The notes under the pieces are model-generated. The model saw nothing but the letters and a program-made list of their open reading frames with translations. It had not been told where the DNA came from and searched no databases. A DNA stretch of 64,000 nt from Streptomyces sp. NBC_00659 (GTDB lineage Bacteria; Actinomycetota; Actinomycetes; Streptomycetales; Streptomycetaceae). Of this stretch, positions 8,835 to 17,559 are shown in pieces; the first letter of the stretch is position 1, and each line of letters opens with the position of its first letter. Position numbers and translations under genes: made by a program. The stretch covers positions 8,122,001 to 8,186,000 of the forward strand of contig NZ_CP109031.1 in the NCBI RefSeq assembly GCF_036226925.1, read 5' to 3'.

Positions 8835-9194
8835 ATGCCGGATGCAGACGACGTACGCCGTATCGCCCTTTCCCTGCCGGACACGACGGAGAAGACCGCC
8901 TGGAGCATGCCCACGTTCCGGGTCGCGGGAAAGATGTTCGCCACCCTGCCCGAGGAGGAGACCTCCATCGCGGTGCGCTGTCCGAAGGAGGAGCGCGACG
9001 AACTGGTCCTGGCCGAGCCGGGCAAGTTCTGGATCGCCGACCACGAGGCCGGCTTCGCCTGGGTCCGGGTCCGGCTCGCCGCCCTGGAGGACGACGACGA
9101 ACTCCACGCCATCCTCGCCGACTCCTGGCGCCAGGCGGCCCCGCCCCGACTCATCGACGCCCACCCCGAGTTGGGCCTGCCGTCCGCCGACTGA
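8835..9194 (+). CDS. MmcQ/YjbR family protein
   Basis: A 119-residue MmcQ/YjbR-fold protein. Family traits are the opening DADDVRRIALSLPDTTE, the TAWSMPTFRVAGKMFA segment and a terminal SWRQAAPPRLI. The fold resembles DNA-binding CyaY-like proteins, but its biochemical role is not settled. The ATG at 8835 is chosen because family homology starts there and a TACCGT hexamer at 8822-8827 would act as -10 for a leaderless transcript; no Shine-Dalgarno sequence is present. Confidence 0.87.
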   Translation: MPDADDVRRIALSLPDTTEKTAWSMPTFRVAGKMFATLPEEETSIAVRCPKEERDELVLAEPGKFWIADHEAGFAWVRVRLAALEDDDELHAILADSWRQAAPPRLIDAHPELGLPSAD

Positions 9195-9339
9195 AACGGC
9201 CTCTGCGCCTGCGGTGCCCCGTGGCATGATCCGCACCGGGAGTGATCCGCCGACGGACGCGATCCGGAATCGGGAACGAAGTGCGGGACGGGCGGCTTCG
9301 TGGGGGAGCCGTCGGGCCAGGGGGAGGGGCACGAGCGGG

Positions 9340-10743
9340 ATGGCCATGACGTCGTCGGGCGGGGAGCCACGGGACGGGAAGCGGTCCGGAGCGACGGACT
9401 CGGGCTCGGGCTCGGTCCGGTCCCGGGCCGGCCTCCTCGACGACCGGCGGCCCCGGCCCGTCTGGTCGCGGGACTTCGCCCTGTTCTTCGTCGCGCGGGC
9501 CCTCGCCCGGCTCGGCGAGACCATGCTGCCGGTCGCGCTCGCCGCGGGACTGCTGCGGTACGGATACGGAGTCGGCGCCGTCGGCCTCGCCATGGCCGCC
9601 TCGGCCGCCCCCTTCGCCGGACTGGTGATCTTCGGCGGAGTGATCGCCGACCGGTTCAGCACCCGAAGGCTGATGATCGGCGCCGACCTCGTGCGGCTCG
9701 TGGCCCAGTCGATCGCCGCCGCCCTCTTCTTCGCCGGCCATGTGGTCCTCTGGCAGGTCTGTCTGATCGGCGCGGTCAACGGCGCGGCCGGCGCCGTCTT
9801 CCAGCCCGGCGTCGCCAGCACCGTTCCGCGTCTGGCCTCCGACATCCAGGCAGCCAACGGCGCCATCCGGATCGCGGAGTCCGCCGCCCAGCTCGCCGGC
9901 CCCGCCCTGGCGGGTCTGCTGGTCGCGTTCGCCTCCGCCGGAGGGGTCTTCGTGGCCCACGCCGGCACCTACGCGCTGAGCGCCCTGTGCCTGCTGCTGC
10001 TCCGCCTGCCCGCGGCCGCCCCCGCGAGCAGGACCCACGGCGGCGGCTTCCGGGCCGACCTCGCCGAAGGGTGGCGGGAGTTCAGATCCCGTACGTGGAT
10101 GTGGGCCGTCATCGTCATCTGGTGCGTCTACATGATCTCCGTCTGGGGCCCGACCGTCCCCCTGGTGGCCACCGAGATGGTGCGGGCGCACGGCCCGCGC
10201 GCCTACGGCCTGATCAACTCCGCCCTCGGCGCGGGCACGGTCGTCGGCGGGCTCGTCGCCCTGCGCCTGCGTCCGCGCCGCATGCTGCGCGCCGGTTCCC
10301 TCGCCCTCCTGGCCTTCGCCTGCTTCCCCGCGTCCGTAGGGGTGGGGTTCGGCGTGGCGGCCGTCTCGGCGTGCGCGATGATCGCCGGAGCGGGTACCTC
10401 GTTCTGGGGCGTGATGTGGGCGACCAGTGTGCAGACACAGGTCGCCCCCGACGTCCTCAACCGCATCCACGCCTACGACGTCGCGGGCTCCCTGGCGATG
10501 ATGCCCGTCGGCCAGGCACTCGCGGGGCCCGCCGCCGCGGCCCTCGGCGCCGACAACGTCCTGCTCGTGGCGGGCGTCATGTCCCTCGTCGTCTGCGCGG
10601 CCCTGCTCTCGGTGCCCGCGGTACGCGACCTGGTACGGGTCGACGGCCCCGCGCCCCGGTCACCGGACACCACTGCCGCACCGCGCGAAGGGGCCCTCCG
10701 GCCGCCGGGCCCGCACAAAACGGGTGCGCGACCACCGGTGTGA
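9340..10743 (+). CDS. MFS transporter (DHA3/MFS_3 type)
   Basis: A 467-residue major facilitator protein with about twelve hydrophobic segments from residue 50 to 440, resembling the MFS_3 / enterobactin-exporter group of drug or siderophore exporters. The loop between segments 2 and 3 carries the MFS signature-like GVIADRFSTRRLM. The ATG at 9340 is preferred because a GGAGGGG ribosome site lies about 11 bases upstream. The C-terminal 40 residues are proline-rich and cytoplasmic. It stands alone, so its substrate is unknown. It ends 57 bases before a tRNA gene. Confidence 0.9.
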   Translation: MAMTSSGGEPRDGKRSGATDSGSGSVRSRAGLLDDRRPRPVWSRDFALFFVARALARLGETMLPVALAAGLLRYGYGVGAVGLAMAASAAPFAGLVIFGGVIADRFSTRRLMIGADLVRLVAQSIAAALFFAGHVVLWQVCLIGAVNGAAGAVFQPGVASTVPRLASDIQAANGAIRIAESAAQLAGPALAGLLVAFASAGGVFVAHAGTYALSALCLLLLRLPAAAPASRTHGGGFRADLAEGWREFRSRTWMWAVIVIWCVYMISVWGPTVPLVATEMVRAHGPRAYGLINSALGAGTVVGGLVALRLRPRRMLRAGSLALLAFACFPASVGVGFGVAAVSACAMIAGAGTSFWGVMWATSVQTQVAPDVLNRIHAYDVAGSLAMMPVGQALAGPAAAALGADNVLLVAGVMSLVVCAALLSVPAVRDLVRVDGPAPRSPDTTAAPREGALRPPGPHKTGARPPV

Positions 10744-10800
10744 GTGCGGTATTGTTTCCGTGCGCGTCCAACCAGGGGAAATCCCAGGTCAGACGGGTAT

Positions 10801-10874
<74 letters not shown>

Positions 10875-10896
10875 CTTTACGAAGTCGCAGGTCAAG

Positions 10897-10930
10897 GGGC
10901 CGTTTCAGAGGAGATCTGAAACGGCCCTTT
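10897..10930 (+). terminator. Terminator of tRNA-Pro copy 1
   Basis: A 12-bp perfect stem, GGGCCGTTTCAG (10897-10908) with CTGAAACGGCCC (10916-10927), encloses a 7-base loop and is followed by TTTGATCATTTT. Confidence 0.9.
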
Positions 10931-10948
10931 GATCATTTTGGGGACCAC

Positions 10949-11223
10949 TTGGGACCAGCGCACTCGACGAGGCTGAAGCGCATCTTGACCCGGTCAAGGC
11001 ACGCCATGTAACCCGTTGGTTTGCCTGCTTTCCACCCTCAGTGACACGCTGCATCTCCACCACGACCGCACCCGAGAGCCAGCCGCCTGCACCGCCCAGA
11101 ACTCTCGTTCCCGATGCCCGCCAGTCGACCTGCCAACCCTAGGCAGGCTTGCGCGGCGATCTGAGACGCCTGGTTGGGGACACCGCCCAACCGACACAAG
11201 CGGGCAGGTCACCGCTATGAATC
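10949..11223. other. Non-coding left flank of the accessory patch
   Basis: No supported gene; small open frames here show atypical composition and no family features. The stretch is lower in GC than its surroundings. It contains a short hairpin (CTGCC/GGCAG near 11130). It could be the eroded remains of an element inserted behind the tRNA, but no integrase can be read. Confidence 0.4.
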
Positions 11224-12267
11224 TCAGTCTCCGGCCAGTGCTGCTTCCCTGTCTAGCGAGTCCCTGCACAGCGCCGCCTGTACGTCCGTGTACGCAAGGA
11301 GGTATACGACGCGGATGCGCGAGCTCTTGTGGGAGTGGAAGTAGTCGACCGTCGCCGAGACAAGCCTCGTCACTGTGGCTTCCAAATCACTGTTGCCTCC
11401 GCCGGTTCCCAGGAGGGGCAGGACGACGGAGCGGAGCGCCGGGCCGTCAGTGGACACACGGTCGACCTCGGTGAGAACGTTGCGGACGCATCGTTCCAGG
11501 TCCATCACCTGACGGAAACCGGAGCCCGGTTCACCTTCGACGGCGGCCACGTGCACGATGCGCCGTACCTGGTGGGTCTCCTCCAATTCTCCGGGGCCGG
11601 TGACCAGGACCTGGCCGGCAGCGACATGGGTGCCGTCGGTCATTTGCTTCGCTAGTTCCAGGCCGATGGTGTCATGCGTCAGGTGCCCGGCGCTGTCGCG
11701 AACACCACCGTGGTAGCGGATCGTGGCGGAGACTGTGGGTTCGTCGACGCGCGACATCTCCATGCGGGTGTTCTCCGGGTTGACCCAGACGTCCGTCCCG
11801 AGAATGTTGGCGAGGTTGCCGGTGACCATACCGACCCGGTGCTTTCGGCTGCCGCGCAAGGGGAGTTCGTACCTCGTGCACTCGCTCAGGACGCGCGGCG
11901 GGCCGCCGCCGTCCCGGCCAGCCGACACCGGGCGGTGCAATGCGGCGTTCTCGAGCAGTAACTTCTGTACCTGTCCGGCCAGTTCGTCCTGTCGGCGGGT
12001 CCTGCTCAGCCAGGTGAAGCTCGCCAGCATGAAGAAGGCGGCGAAGCCTGCCGCGCCCCCAATCCCGAATCCGAGTGCCCGCCCTTCGGTCATGGAGTCG
12101 GGGAAGACGGAGAAGAGGAAGAGCGCGGCCGCCAGGGAGTAAAGAAGGATTGCGGGTAGCTGCAACGCGTGCTGCTGCCCGGCCCGTTTGGGCTGCGACG
12201 ACCAGATCTGCAACGTTATGCCGGAGATGGTGAACACCGTCATGACGCCCAAGTGCAGAGGTGTCAT
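11224..12267 (-). CDS. Membrane-anchored Macro-domain protein (ThsA type II-like)
   Basis: A 347-residue protein with three hydrophobic segments at the N-terminus (about residues 6-22, 37-55 and 64-87), a short charged coiled-coil-like linker (93-112) and a C-terminal Macro domain (about 145-340). Macro domains bind ADP-ribose and its derivatives; the nucleotide-binding loop is visible as VWVNPENT (160-167), and a glycine loop LPLLGTGGG lies near residue 284. Membrane helices followed by this Macro subtype are the architecture I recall for ThsA of type II Thoeris, where a TIR-made ADP-ribose signal activates a membrane effector. No TIR gene is present; the divergent neighbour encodes a SIR2-NTPase. 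The ATG at 12267 is chosen because the first hydrophobic segment follows it. Confidence 0.85.
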   Translation of the reverse strand: MTPLHLGVMTVFTISGITLQIWSSQPKRAGQQHALQLPAILLYSLAAALFLFSVFPDSMTEGRALGFGIGGAAGFAAFFMLASFTWLSRTRRQDELAGQVQKLLLENAALHRPVSAGRDGGGPPRVLSECTRYELPLRGSRKHRVGMVTGNLANILGTDVWVNPENTRMEMSRVDEPTVSATIRYHGGVRDSAGHLTHDTIGLELAKQMTDGTHVAAGQVLVTGPGELEETHQVRRIVHVAAVEGEPGSGFRQVMDLERCVRNVLTEVDRVSTDGPALRSVVLPLLGTGGGNSDLEATVTRLVSATVDYFHSHKSSRIRVVYLLAYTDVQAALCRDSLDREAALAGD

Positions 12268-12457
12268 CCCAACCTTGCCCCTCCGTGTGCCGACATGGGT
12301 GTGGCGCGGGCCTCCTGGACGGAAGCGACCTACTGATCGTGGCAGAGCAAAGTACTTTATGTGCTGCCGGTCGTGTCGGATGGCCAATCGCCCTTTGGGG
12401 CCCAAGGGCGGTCCCAAGAGCCGTAACCCTGACTGTCCGTGTGGTTTCATCTGCTCC
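12268..12457. promoter_or_regulatory. Divergent promoter region of the Macro / SIR2 pair
   Basis: A 190-base shared control region. It contains AAAGTACTTT (12349-12358), a perfect 10-bp palindrome inside an AT-rich patch that stands out from the local base composition and could hold a promoter or operator for either gene. No clear Shine-Dalgarno sequence precedes the ATG at 12458. Confidence 0.45.
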
Positions 12458-15193
12458 ATGCATCCTATCGACATCGGAGATGTGGACGATCTCAGGATTC
12501 GCCTCGAAGTGATGGCACAGGAGGCTGACCGTCGTCTCATCACGGTGTTCGGCTCGGGGATTAGCAGCGCCGTGCTGCCAGGTGTTCCGGAACTCACGAT
12601 GATGTTCCGCGAGCAGGTCCCGCTGCGCGGGCGGGCCCGCTTCGACGAGACGCTCGCCCGGGAGCCCAATCCCGGCCTCAAGTACCAGAACGCCGCAGCG
12701 ATGCTGACGAGGATGGTCGGCGAGCACGCCGTGATGCGCGCGATCCGAGCGGCCGTACTGCGGGCCTGCGAGGACGTGCGGCCGGAGGACGTGGCCGCGG
12801 TTGCGAACGACAGGGAGAAGTGCCAGGACCTCGAGCGGGACGGAATCTGGCGGGTGCCACCCGGATACGAGCGGTTCGCTCGCTTCTTCTCCGGCTTGAA
12901 CGGTCGGGTCCGCGGTCCTGTCATCACGACGAATTTCGATCCCCTGATCGAGATCGCCCTGCGCGGGGCGGGTATCGAGTCGATGGCCTACCCGGTGCCC
13001 ACGGACGCTGCGCCGACGATCGAGCAGTTGAACCAGTTCGTTTTCCAGCCGGTCCTGCACATTCACGGCCACTGGACCGGCGCGGCGACTAGCAACGCCC
13101 CGACGCGTATCACTGCGCCGCGCCCTAGGCTGGACCAGCTCTTGCAGCGGCTACTGATCGATTCCGTGGTGCTGGTTGTTGGATACAGCGGGTGGCTGGA
13201 TGGTTTCATGAAGAGCCTGCGGAGCAGGGTCATCCATGACGCCGATTCCCTTCAGGCCCAGGTGCTTTGGGCAGCGTACGAGTCGGACGTGGCGGTCGTC
13301 GTCGGCGACGGTCCGCTGAAGGGTCTGGTGGAGGCCCCGGGTTTCAGCCTCTATCTCGGGGTCGACGGGCACGCCCTCTTCTCAGAAGACCTTGCCGACA
13401 GCGGGGAGGCGGAATCGGAGGAGGCCGCACCGTTCGGCTACTCGCGGGTGCCACGTCAGCCCCGTGGTACCTCCTCGTACCAGCCCTCGGCGTTCGTTGA
13501 CGGCCGTCAGCCGGAGTGGGCGGACGCGGAGCCAGGGCGGTGGCCGCTCCTCAGCGCCACGGTGCGGCTCAGGGAGGAAATGGACCGGGCGCTCGACGCC
13601 GGTGGCGGCGGCGGGGTGGTGGCAATCGGCCCGCTCGGTGAGGGCAAGTCGCTTGCTGTACGTCAGGTCGCCGTCGTCGTGGCGGAGGCGCGGCCCGAGT
13701 GGCAGGTGCTGTGGCGGGAACCGGGCGCGCCCGCCATTACGGAGGAGTGGCTGAAGGAGGCCGGTTCCTCGGGGAGCACACTGATCTGTGTCGACGAGGC
13801 GGACCTGATCATGGACGATCTCGTCGCCACGAAGGAAGTCTGGGCCCGCGAGGGGTCAGGGATCGCCTTCCTGCTCGCCAGCCACGACCGCCTATGGTGG
13901 CAGGGGGCTGCGCATTTGCGTCCGTCGTTTGAAGACGTTCTCTTCCACGGCATCACCCGCGAGGACGCCCAGAATCTCGCCGAGGCGTGGGAGCGAAACG
14001 GGCTGCTGCCCGCCCACGCCTCCGACGTCGACGAAACTAGGGACCGGCTGATTGACTCGGCGGGTGTGATGGCCGAGCAGGGGAATACCCTGATCGGCGC
14101 GGTGCTGGATGTCCGCTATGGATCGGGCCTCAGCGACCGGGTGGAGGACCTCCTGCGCAAACTCCGCCAGGTGAGGCTAACGGACTCCCTAGATCTAGGC
14201 GATGTGTTCGCGGGGATCTGCCTGATGCAGCATGTGCTCGACAAGGACGGCAATCGGGGCAGGGGGGCCAGCAGAGCGGTCATCGCCGCCATGGTCGGGC
14301 TCGACACGGTCTTCGCCGACGGGAAGATCCTCAAGACTCTCGGCAGGGAGGCGGCGGTGACGATCGCCGGAAACCGTGTGTACTGCCGACACCCGTCCAT
14401 CGCCGCCATTGTCGTCAGGGCGCTGGAGAAGGAGGGGCACGCCCAGAAGGTCTACGAGCTGGTGGGGCAGGCGGGTGGAAGTCTGTTCGTGGCTGGCGCC
14501 ACCGACGAGGAGGGCTACCGCGACGCCTATCTGCTGTCTCGCAACCTCCGCGGCCCCGAGGCGGTCTGGGCGGCCAAGGGTGCGGTTGTAGGCACTGGGA
14601 ACGACGTCCTGGAGTCGAGGGTCTCGCTCCTGCGGGCGATTCGGATAGAGGACAGGACCAAGGCTCTCACCTACGGGCGAGAACTGGCCCCGCATCTGAG
14701 CGAGTATCGGGACTACCGTCGCCACATCAGAGGGTTCCTCGTGGAGTACTCCGTCTGCCTGCGGGGCGACGGTCAGGCCCAGACGTCCGCGGGTCTAGCG
14801 GCCTTGGCGCTGGACGACCGAGTGGGTTTCAACCTCGACGCCTCCCGTGCGGGATACGCGCTGGTGAGCCTCGCCAAGTCGATGGTCGACGTAAACAGAC
14901 AGACTCATGTGGTGGATACAGCGGAGGCCCCGGAGATCTGTTACGTCCTTCTTGAACGCGTCCGGGGCACGGAGGAGGCGACGAAGTACCTGCGGGGGCT
15001 CCAGCTCCCGCGGATCAGGGAGATCCGGGAGTTGCCGCCGGGCAAACTATGCGGGCGGCTCGCCCAGATGCTCGACAAGGCGGCCACGGCGGCGAAGGGG
15101 GAGACGGGACTGCCGCTGCCGTCGGGACTCCAGGACCTGCTTTCGTTCGACGACCTGCGCAGGCTGGCCGAGCGCAGGGAAGGCGGGTGGTGA
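12458..15193 (+). CDS. SIR2-domain P-loop NTPase (STAND-like, putative defence protein)
   Basis: A 911-residue protein. An N-terminal SIR2-like NAD-binding domain spans about residues 20-290, with FGSGISS (30-36), TTNFD (160-164), HIHGHW (201-206, candidate catalytic His) and VVGYSGW (238-244). The sirtuin zinc cysteines are absent, so NAD hydrolysis rather than deacetylation is expected. A P-loop NTPase follows, with Walker A GPLGEGKS (about 390) and Walker B LICVDEAD (about 442). The C-terminal 250 residues are helical and would serve as sensor. SIR2-NTPase architecture is known from anti-phage proteins (Avs5, DSR-type). CTA and AGG codons and lower GC suggest transfer. The ATG at 12458 is the first codon before the conserved domain; a GTG or ATG slightly downstream is possible. 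Confidence 0.85.
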   Translation: MHPIDIGDVDDLRIRLEVMAQEADRRLITVFGSGISSAVLPGVPELTMMFREQVPLRGRARFDETLAREPNPGLKYQNAAAMLTRMVGEHAVMRAIRAAVLRACEDVRPEDVAAVANDREKCQDLERDGIWRVPPGYERFARFFSGLNGRVRGPVITTNFDPLIEIALRGAGIESMAYPVPTDAAPTIEQLNQFVFQPVLHIHGHWTGAATSNAPTRITAPRPRLDQLLQRLLIDSVVLVVGYSGWLDGFMKSLRSRVIHDADSLQAQVLWAAYESDVAVVVGDGPLKGLVEAPGFSLYLGVDGHALFSEDLADSGEAESEEAAPFGYSRVPRQPRGTSSYQPSAFVDGRQPEWADAEPGRWPLLSATVRLREEMDRALDAGGGGGVVAIGPLGEGKSLAVRQVAVVVAEARPEWQVLWREPGAPAITEEWLKEAGSSGSTLICVDEADLIMDDLVATKEVWAREGSGIAFLLASHDRLWWQGAAHLRPSFEDVLFHGITREDAQNLAEAWERNGLLPAHASDVDETRDRLIDSAGVMAEQGNTLIGAVLDVRYGSGLSDRVEDLLRKLRQVRLTDSLDLGDVFAGICLMQHVLDKDGNRGRGASRAVIAAMVGLDTVFADGKILKTLGREAAVTIAGNRVYCRHPSIAAIVVRALEKEGHAQKVYELVGQAGGSLFVAGATDEEGYRDAYLLSRNLRGPEAVWAAKGAVVGTGNDVLESRVSLLRAIRIEDRTKALTYGRELAPHLSEYRDYRRHIRGFLVEYSVCLRGDGQAQTSAGLAALALDDRVGFNLDASRAGYALVSLAKSMVDVNRQTHVVDTAEAPEICYVLLERVRGTEEATKYLRGLQLPRIREIRELPPGKLCGRLAQMLDKAATAAKGETGLPLPSGLQDLLSFDDLRRLAERREGGW

Positions 15194-15714
15194 GGTCGCT
15201 CTCCCCGTCGGCCGACCGGACATAGGAGCACTGCCAACGGGTCTCGTTCTTCCGTACATTGCCCACCCGTGCGGCCCGCCCGGCAATGGCACCCGGCGGG
15301 TTCAGCTGCGCTTGAGCAGACCGTGTTCCATGCATGCGATGGGAAGAACCATCCGACGCCTCTCGTCGGCACGTCCCTGCGGGCGGACCTGGGGCGGAGG
15401 GCCTGTGTAACGCTCGTTCGTGGGAAGCAGCCTTTGTCGTACCCGGCCACCGTCGTACGAAGTAGTACGAGGTCGGACAAGCCCGCACGACGCCGTACCC
15501 GGTTGCCCGCAGTCGCAGGCTCCCGTCCGGCCGAGGGTGTACAGCTGTCCGAGACGGGCCGGTGGCCGGGAAAAACCCTTGGACCGTGTGGCCGTCGTCA
15601 CGGGATCATGCAACTTCTTGCCTGCCCATATCCGGACATCGACACCTTGGGGAACCGGGGTGGAGTGAACCACGGACGGCGCGGCGGGCAGCCGTACGAC
15701 GACACAGGGCTGTG
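15194..15714. other. Non-coding right flank of the accessory patch
   Basis: A 521-base stretch with no gene I can support. It has an inverted repeat TCGTAC-N6-GTACGA (15453-15470) and related GTCGTAC/CCGTAC half-sites, which may be regulatory for the ABC transporter. I searched by eye for a copy of the tRNA-Pro 3' end, expected at the far junction of a tRNA-integrated element, and found none. Confidence 0.5.
15453..15470. promoter_or_regulatory. Inverted repeat TCGTAC-N6-GTACGA
   Basis: Perfect 6-bp arms with a 6-base spacer, 245 bases upstream of the ABC transporter start. It is an operator candidate only; the distance is large for a simple repressor site. Confidence 0.4.
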
Positions 15715-17532
15715 ATGGCATCTCCTGAATCGCGCAAGGCCTTACCGGGCAAGGGCCCGGTCCTCCTCGCACTTCGCTACTACGGAAGGGAACTTCGCAG
15801 GCTCCGGCGGCTGACCGTGCCGGGCATGCTGCTGCCGGCGCTGGGCAACATCGGCATCAGCTACGTCGCGCCGCTCATCGTCGCGAAACTCGTCGGCCGT
15901 ATCGCCGAGGGCGACAGCGGCGTCTCCGCCCGTGACGCCCTGCCGTACGTCCTCGCCTTCGGCGGCGTCCTGCTCCTCGCGGAAGCGTTCTGGCGCCTCG
16001 GTCTGCACTGCCTGAACCGCCTGGACGCTCTCGGCATCGAGCAGCTGTACGTGATCGGCATGGACGAACTGTTCGCCAAGGACGCCTCGTTCTTCCACGA
16101 CAACTTTGCCGGCTCGCTGACCAAGCGGGTACTGAGCTTCGCCTCCCGCTTCGAGGAGTTCGTCGACACGATGACGTTCCAGGTCGTCGGCAGCCTCGTG
16201 CCGCTCCTCTTCGGATCGGTGGTGCTGTGGCGCTACGAACCGCTGCTCGTCGTCGGACTTCTGGTGATGATCGCCGTGACCGGGGCGTGCGCGGTGCCGC
16301 TAATCCGCCGCCGTCAGGCACTCGTCGACGAGCGCGAGGAGGCGATCGCCCGGGTCTCGGGCCATGTCGCCGACAGCCTGATGAACATGGACACCGTGCG
16401 GGCCTTCGCCGCCGAGGAGCGCGAGGCGGCGGAGCACCGCTCCCGGGTCGCGGTGTCGCGGCGGCTCACCCTCCAGTCATGGGACTACGGCAACCTGCGC
16501 ATCGACACGTTCGTCGCGCCGATGTCCGTCCTGACCAACGCCCTCGGACTGCTGCTCGCGATCACGCTCGGCGGGGGAGGACACGGCGTGGAGGCGGTGG
16601 TCGTCGCCTTCACGTACTACGCGAACGCGACCCGGATCATGTTCGAGTTCAACCAGATCTACCGGCGGCTGGAGAGCTCGATGACGGAGGCCGCCCAGTT
16701 CACCGAACTGCTGATGTCACCGCCGACCGTGCTCGACCCGGTCGCTCCGGAACCGCTACGGGCCGGCGAGGCCGATGTCCGCTTCGAACAGGTGACGTTC
16801 ACCCACGGCGGCGCCGAGCCGCTGTTCACCGGTCTCGAACTGGCCGTACCCAGCGGAGCGAAGATCGGTCTGGTCGGCAGGTCGGGCGGCGGCAAGACCA
16901 CGCTCACCCGGCTGCTGCTGCGGATGACGGACATCGAGGGCGGCCGCATCCTGATCGGAGGCCAGGACATCAGCAAGCTGCGTCAGACCGACCTGCGCAG
17001 CCTGATCGCGTACGTGCCGCAGGACCCGGCGATGTTCCACCGCTCGCTGCGGGACAACATCGCCTTCGCCCGTCCGGACGCGACCGAGGAGGAGATCCGC
17101 CGCGCGGCCGAGGCGGCACACGTCACGGAGTTCGCCGACGCCCTGCCGGACGGTTTCGCGACCATGGTCGGAGAGCGTGGCATCAAGCTGTCGGGCGGCC
17201 AGCGCCAGCGGGTCGCCCTCGCCCGCGCGATCCTGCGTGACGCCCCGATCCTGCTGCTCGACGAGGCGACCAGCGCCCTGGACTCCGAGAGCGAGATCCT
17301 CGTCCAGTCGGCGCTGTGGCGGCTCATGGAGAGGCGGACGGCGCTGGTGGTGGCGCACCGGCTGAGCACGGTCGCCACCATGGACCGGCTCGTCGTCCTC
17401 GACCGAGGGAAGATCGTCGAACAGGGCACCCACCGGGAACTGCTCGCGTCGGAAGGCGCCTACGCGAAGCTGTGGCGCCATCAGTCCGGCGGCTTCATCG
17501 ACGACAGCCCCGCCTCGGCCGATCAGCGCTGA
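15715..17532 (+). CDS. ABC transporter, fused permease-ATPase (exporter type)
   Basis: A 605-residue half-transporter of the MsbA/MDR exporter type. An N-terminal membrane domain of about six helices (residues 30-310) precedes an ATPase domain with Walker A GRSGGGKTT (about 388), signature LSGGQ (about 494) and Walker B ILLLDEATSALD (about 514). Such proteins work as homodimers or heterodimers; no partner half-transporter is adjacent, so a homodimer is likely. The substrate is unknown. The start is uncertain: ATG at 15715 or the GTG one codon earlier, neither with a strong ribosome site. It converges with the sensor kinase gene downstream. Confidence 0.92.
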   Translation: MASPESRKALPGKGPVLLALRYYGRELRRLRRLTVPGMLLPALGNIGISYVAPLIVAKLVGRIAEGDSGVSARDALPYVLAFGGVLLLAEAFWRLGLHCLNRLDALGIEQLYVIGMDELFAKDASFFHDNFAGSLTKRVLSFASRFEEFVDTMTFQVVGSLVPLLFGSVVLWRYEPLLVVGLLVMIAVTGACAVPLIRRRQALVDEREEAIARVSGHVADSLMNMDTVRAFAAEEREAAEHRSRVAVSRRLTLQSWDYGNLRIDTFVAPMSVLTNALGLLLAITLGGGGHGVEAVVVAFTYYANATRIMFEFNQIYRRLESSMTEAAQFTELLMSPPTVLDPVAPEPLRAGEADVRFEQVTFTHGGAEPLFTGLELAVPSGAKIGLVGRSGGGKTTLTRLLLRMTDIEGGRILIGGQDISKLRQTDLRSLIAYVPQDPAMFHRSLRDNIAFARPDATEEEIRRAAEAAHVTEFADALPDGFATMVGERGIKLSGGQRQRVALARAILRDAPILLLDEATSALDSESEILVQSALWRLMERRTALVVAHRLSTVATMDRLVVLDRGKIVEQGTHRELLASEGAYAKLWRHQSGGFIDDSPASADQR

Positions 17533-17559
17533 ACGCGTGCCGGACCGGGGTGGCGCGCG

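Noticed and set aside
10994..11474. Small open frames on both strands behind tRNA-Pro copy 1 (for example 91 and 152 codons)
   Set aside because: No family features, no ribosome sites, arginine/serine/proline-rich composition typical of shadow frames; one overlaps the well-supported Macro-domain gene.
12188..12457. A longer N-terminus for the SIR2-NTPase starting at 12188
   Set aside because: The extra 90 residues are not conserved in pattern, would read through the divergent promoter and overlap the Macro gene; the ATG at 12458 precedes the SIR2 domain directly.
12458..15193. Sirtuin-type protein deacetylase
   Set aside because: The Cys-x2-Cys zinc motifs of sirtuins are missing and the SIR2 domain is joined to a P-loop ATPase and a long helical tail, as in defence NADases.
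15194..15714. Right attachment site duplicating the tRNA-Pro 3' end
   Set aside because: Only a chance match to GTCGCAGG was found (near 15510); no run long enough for an att core.
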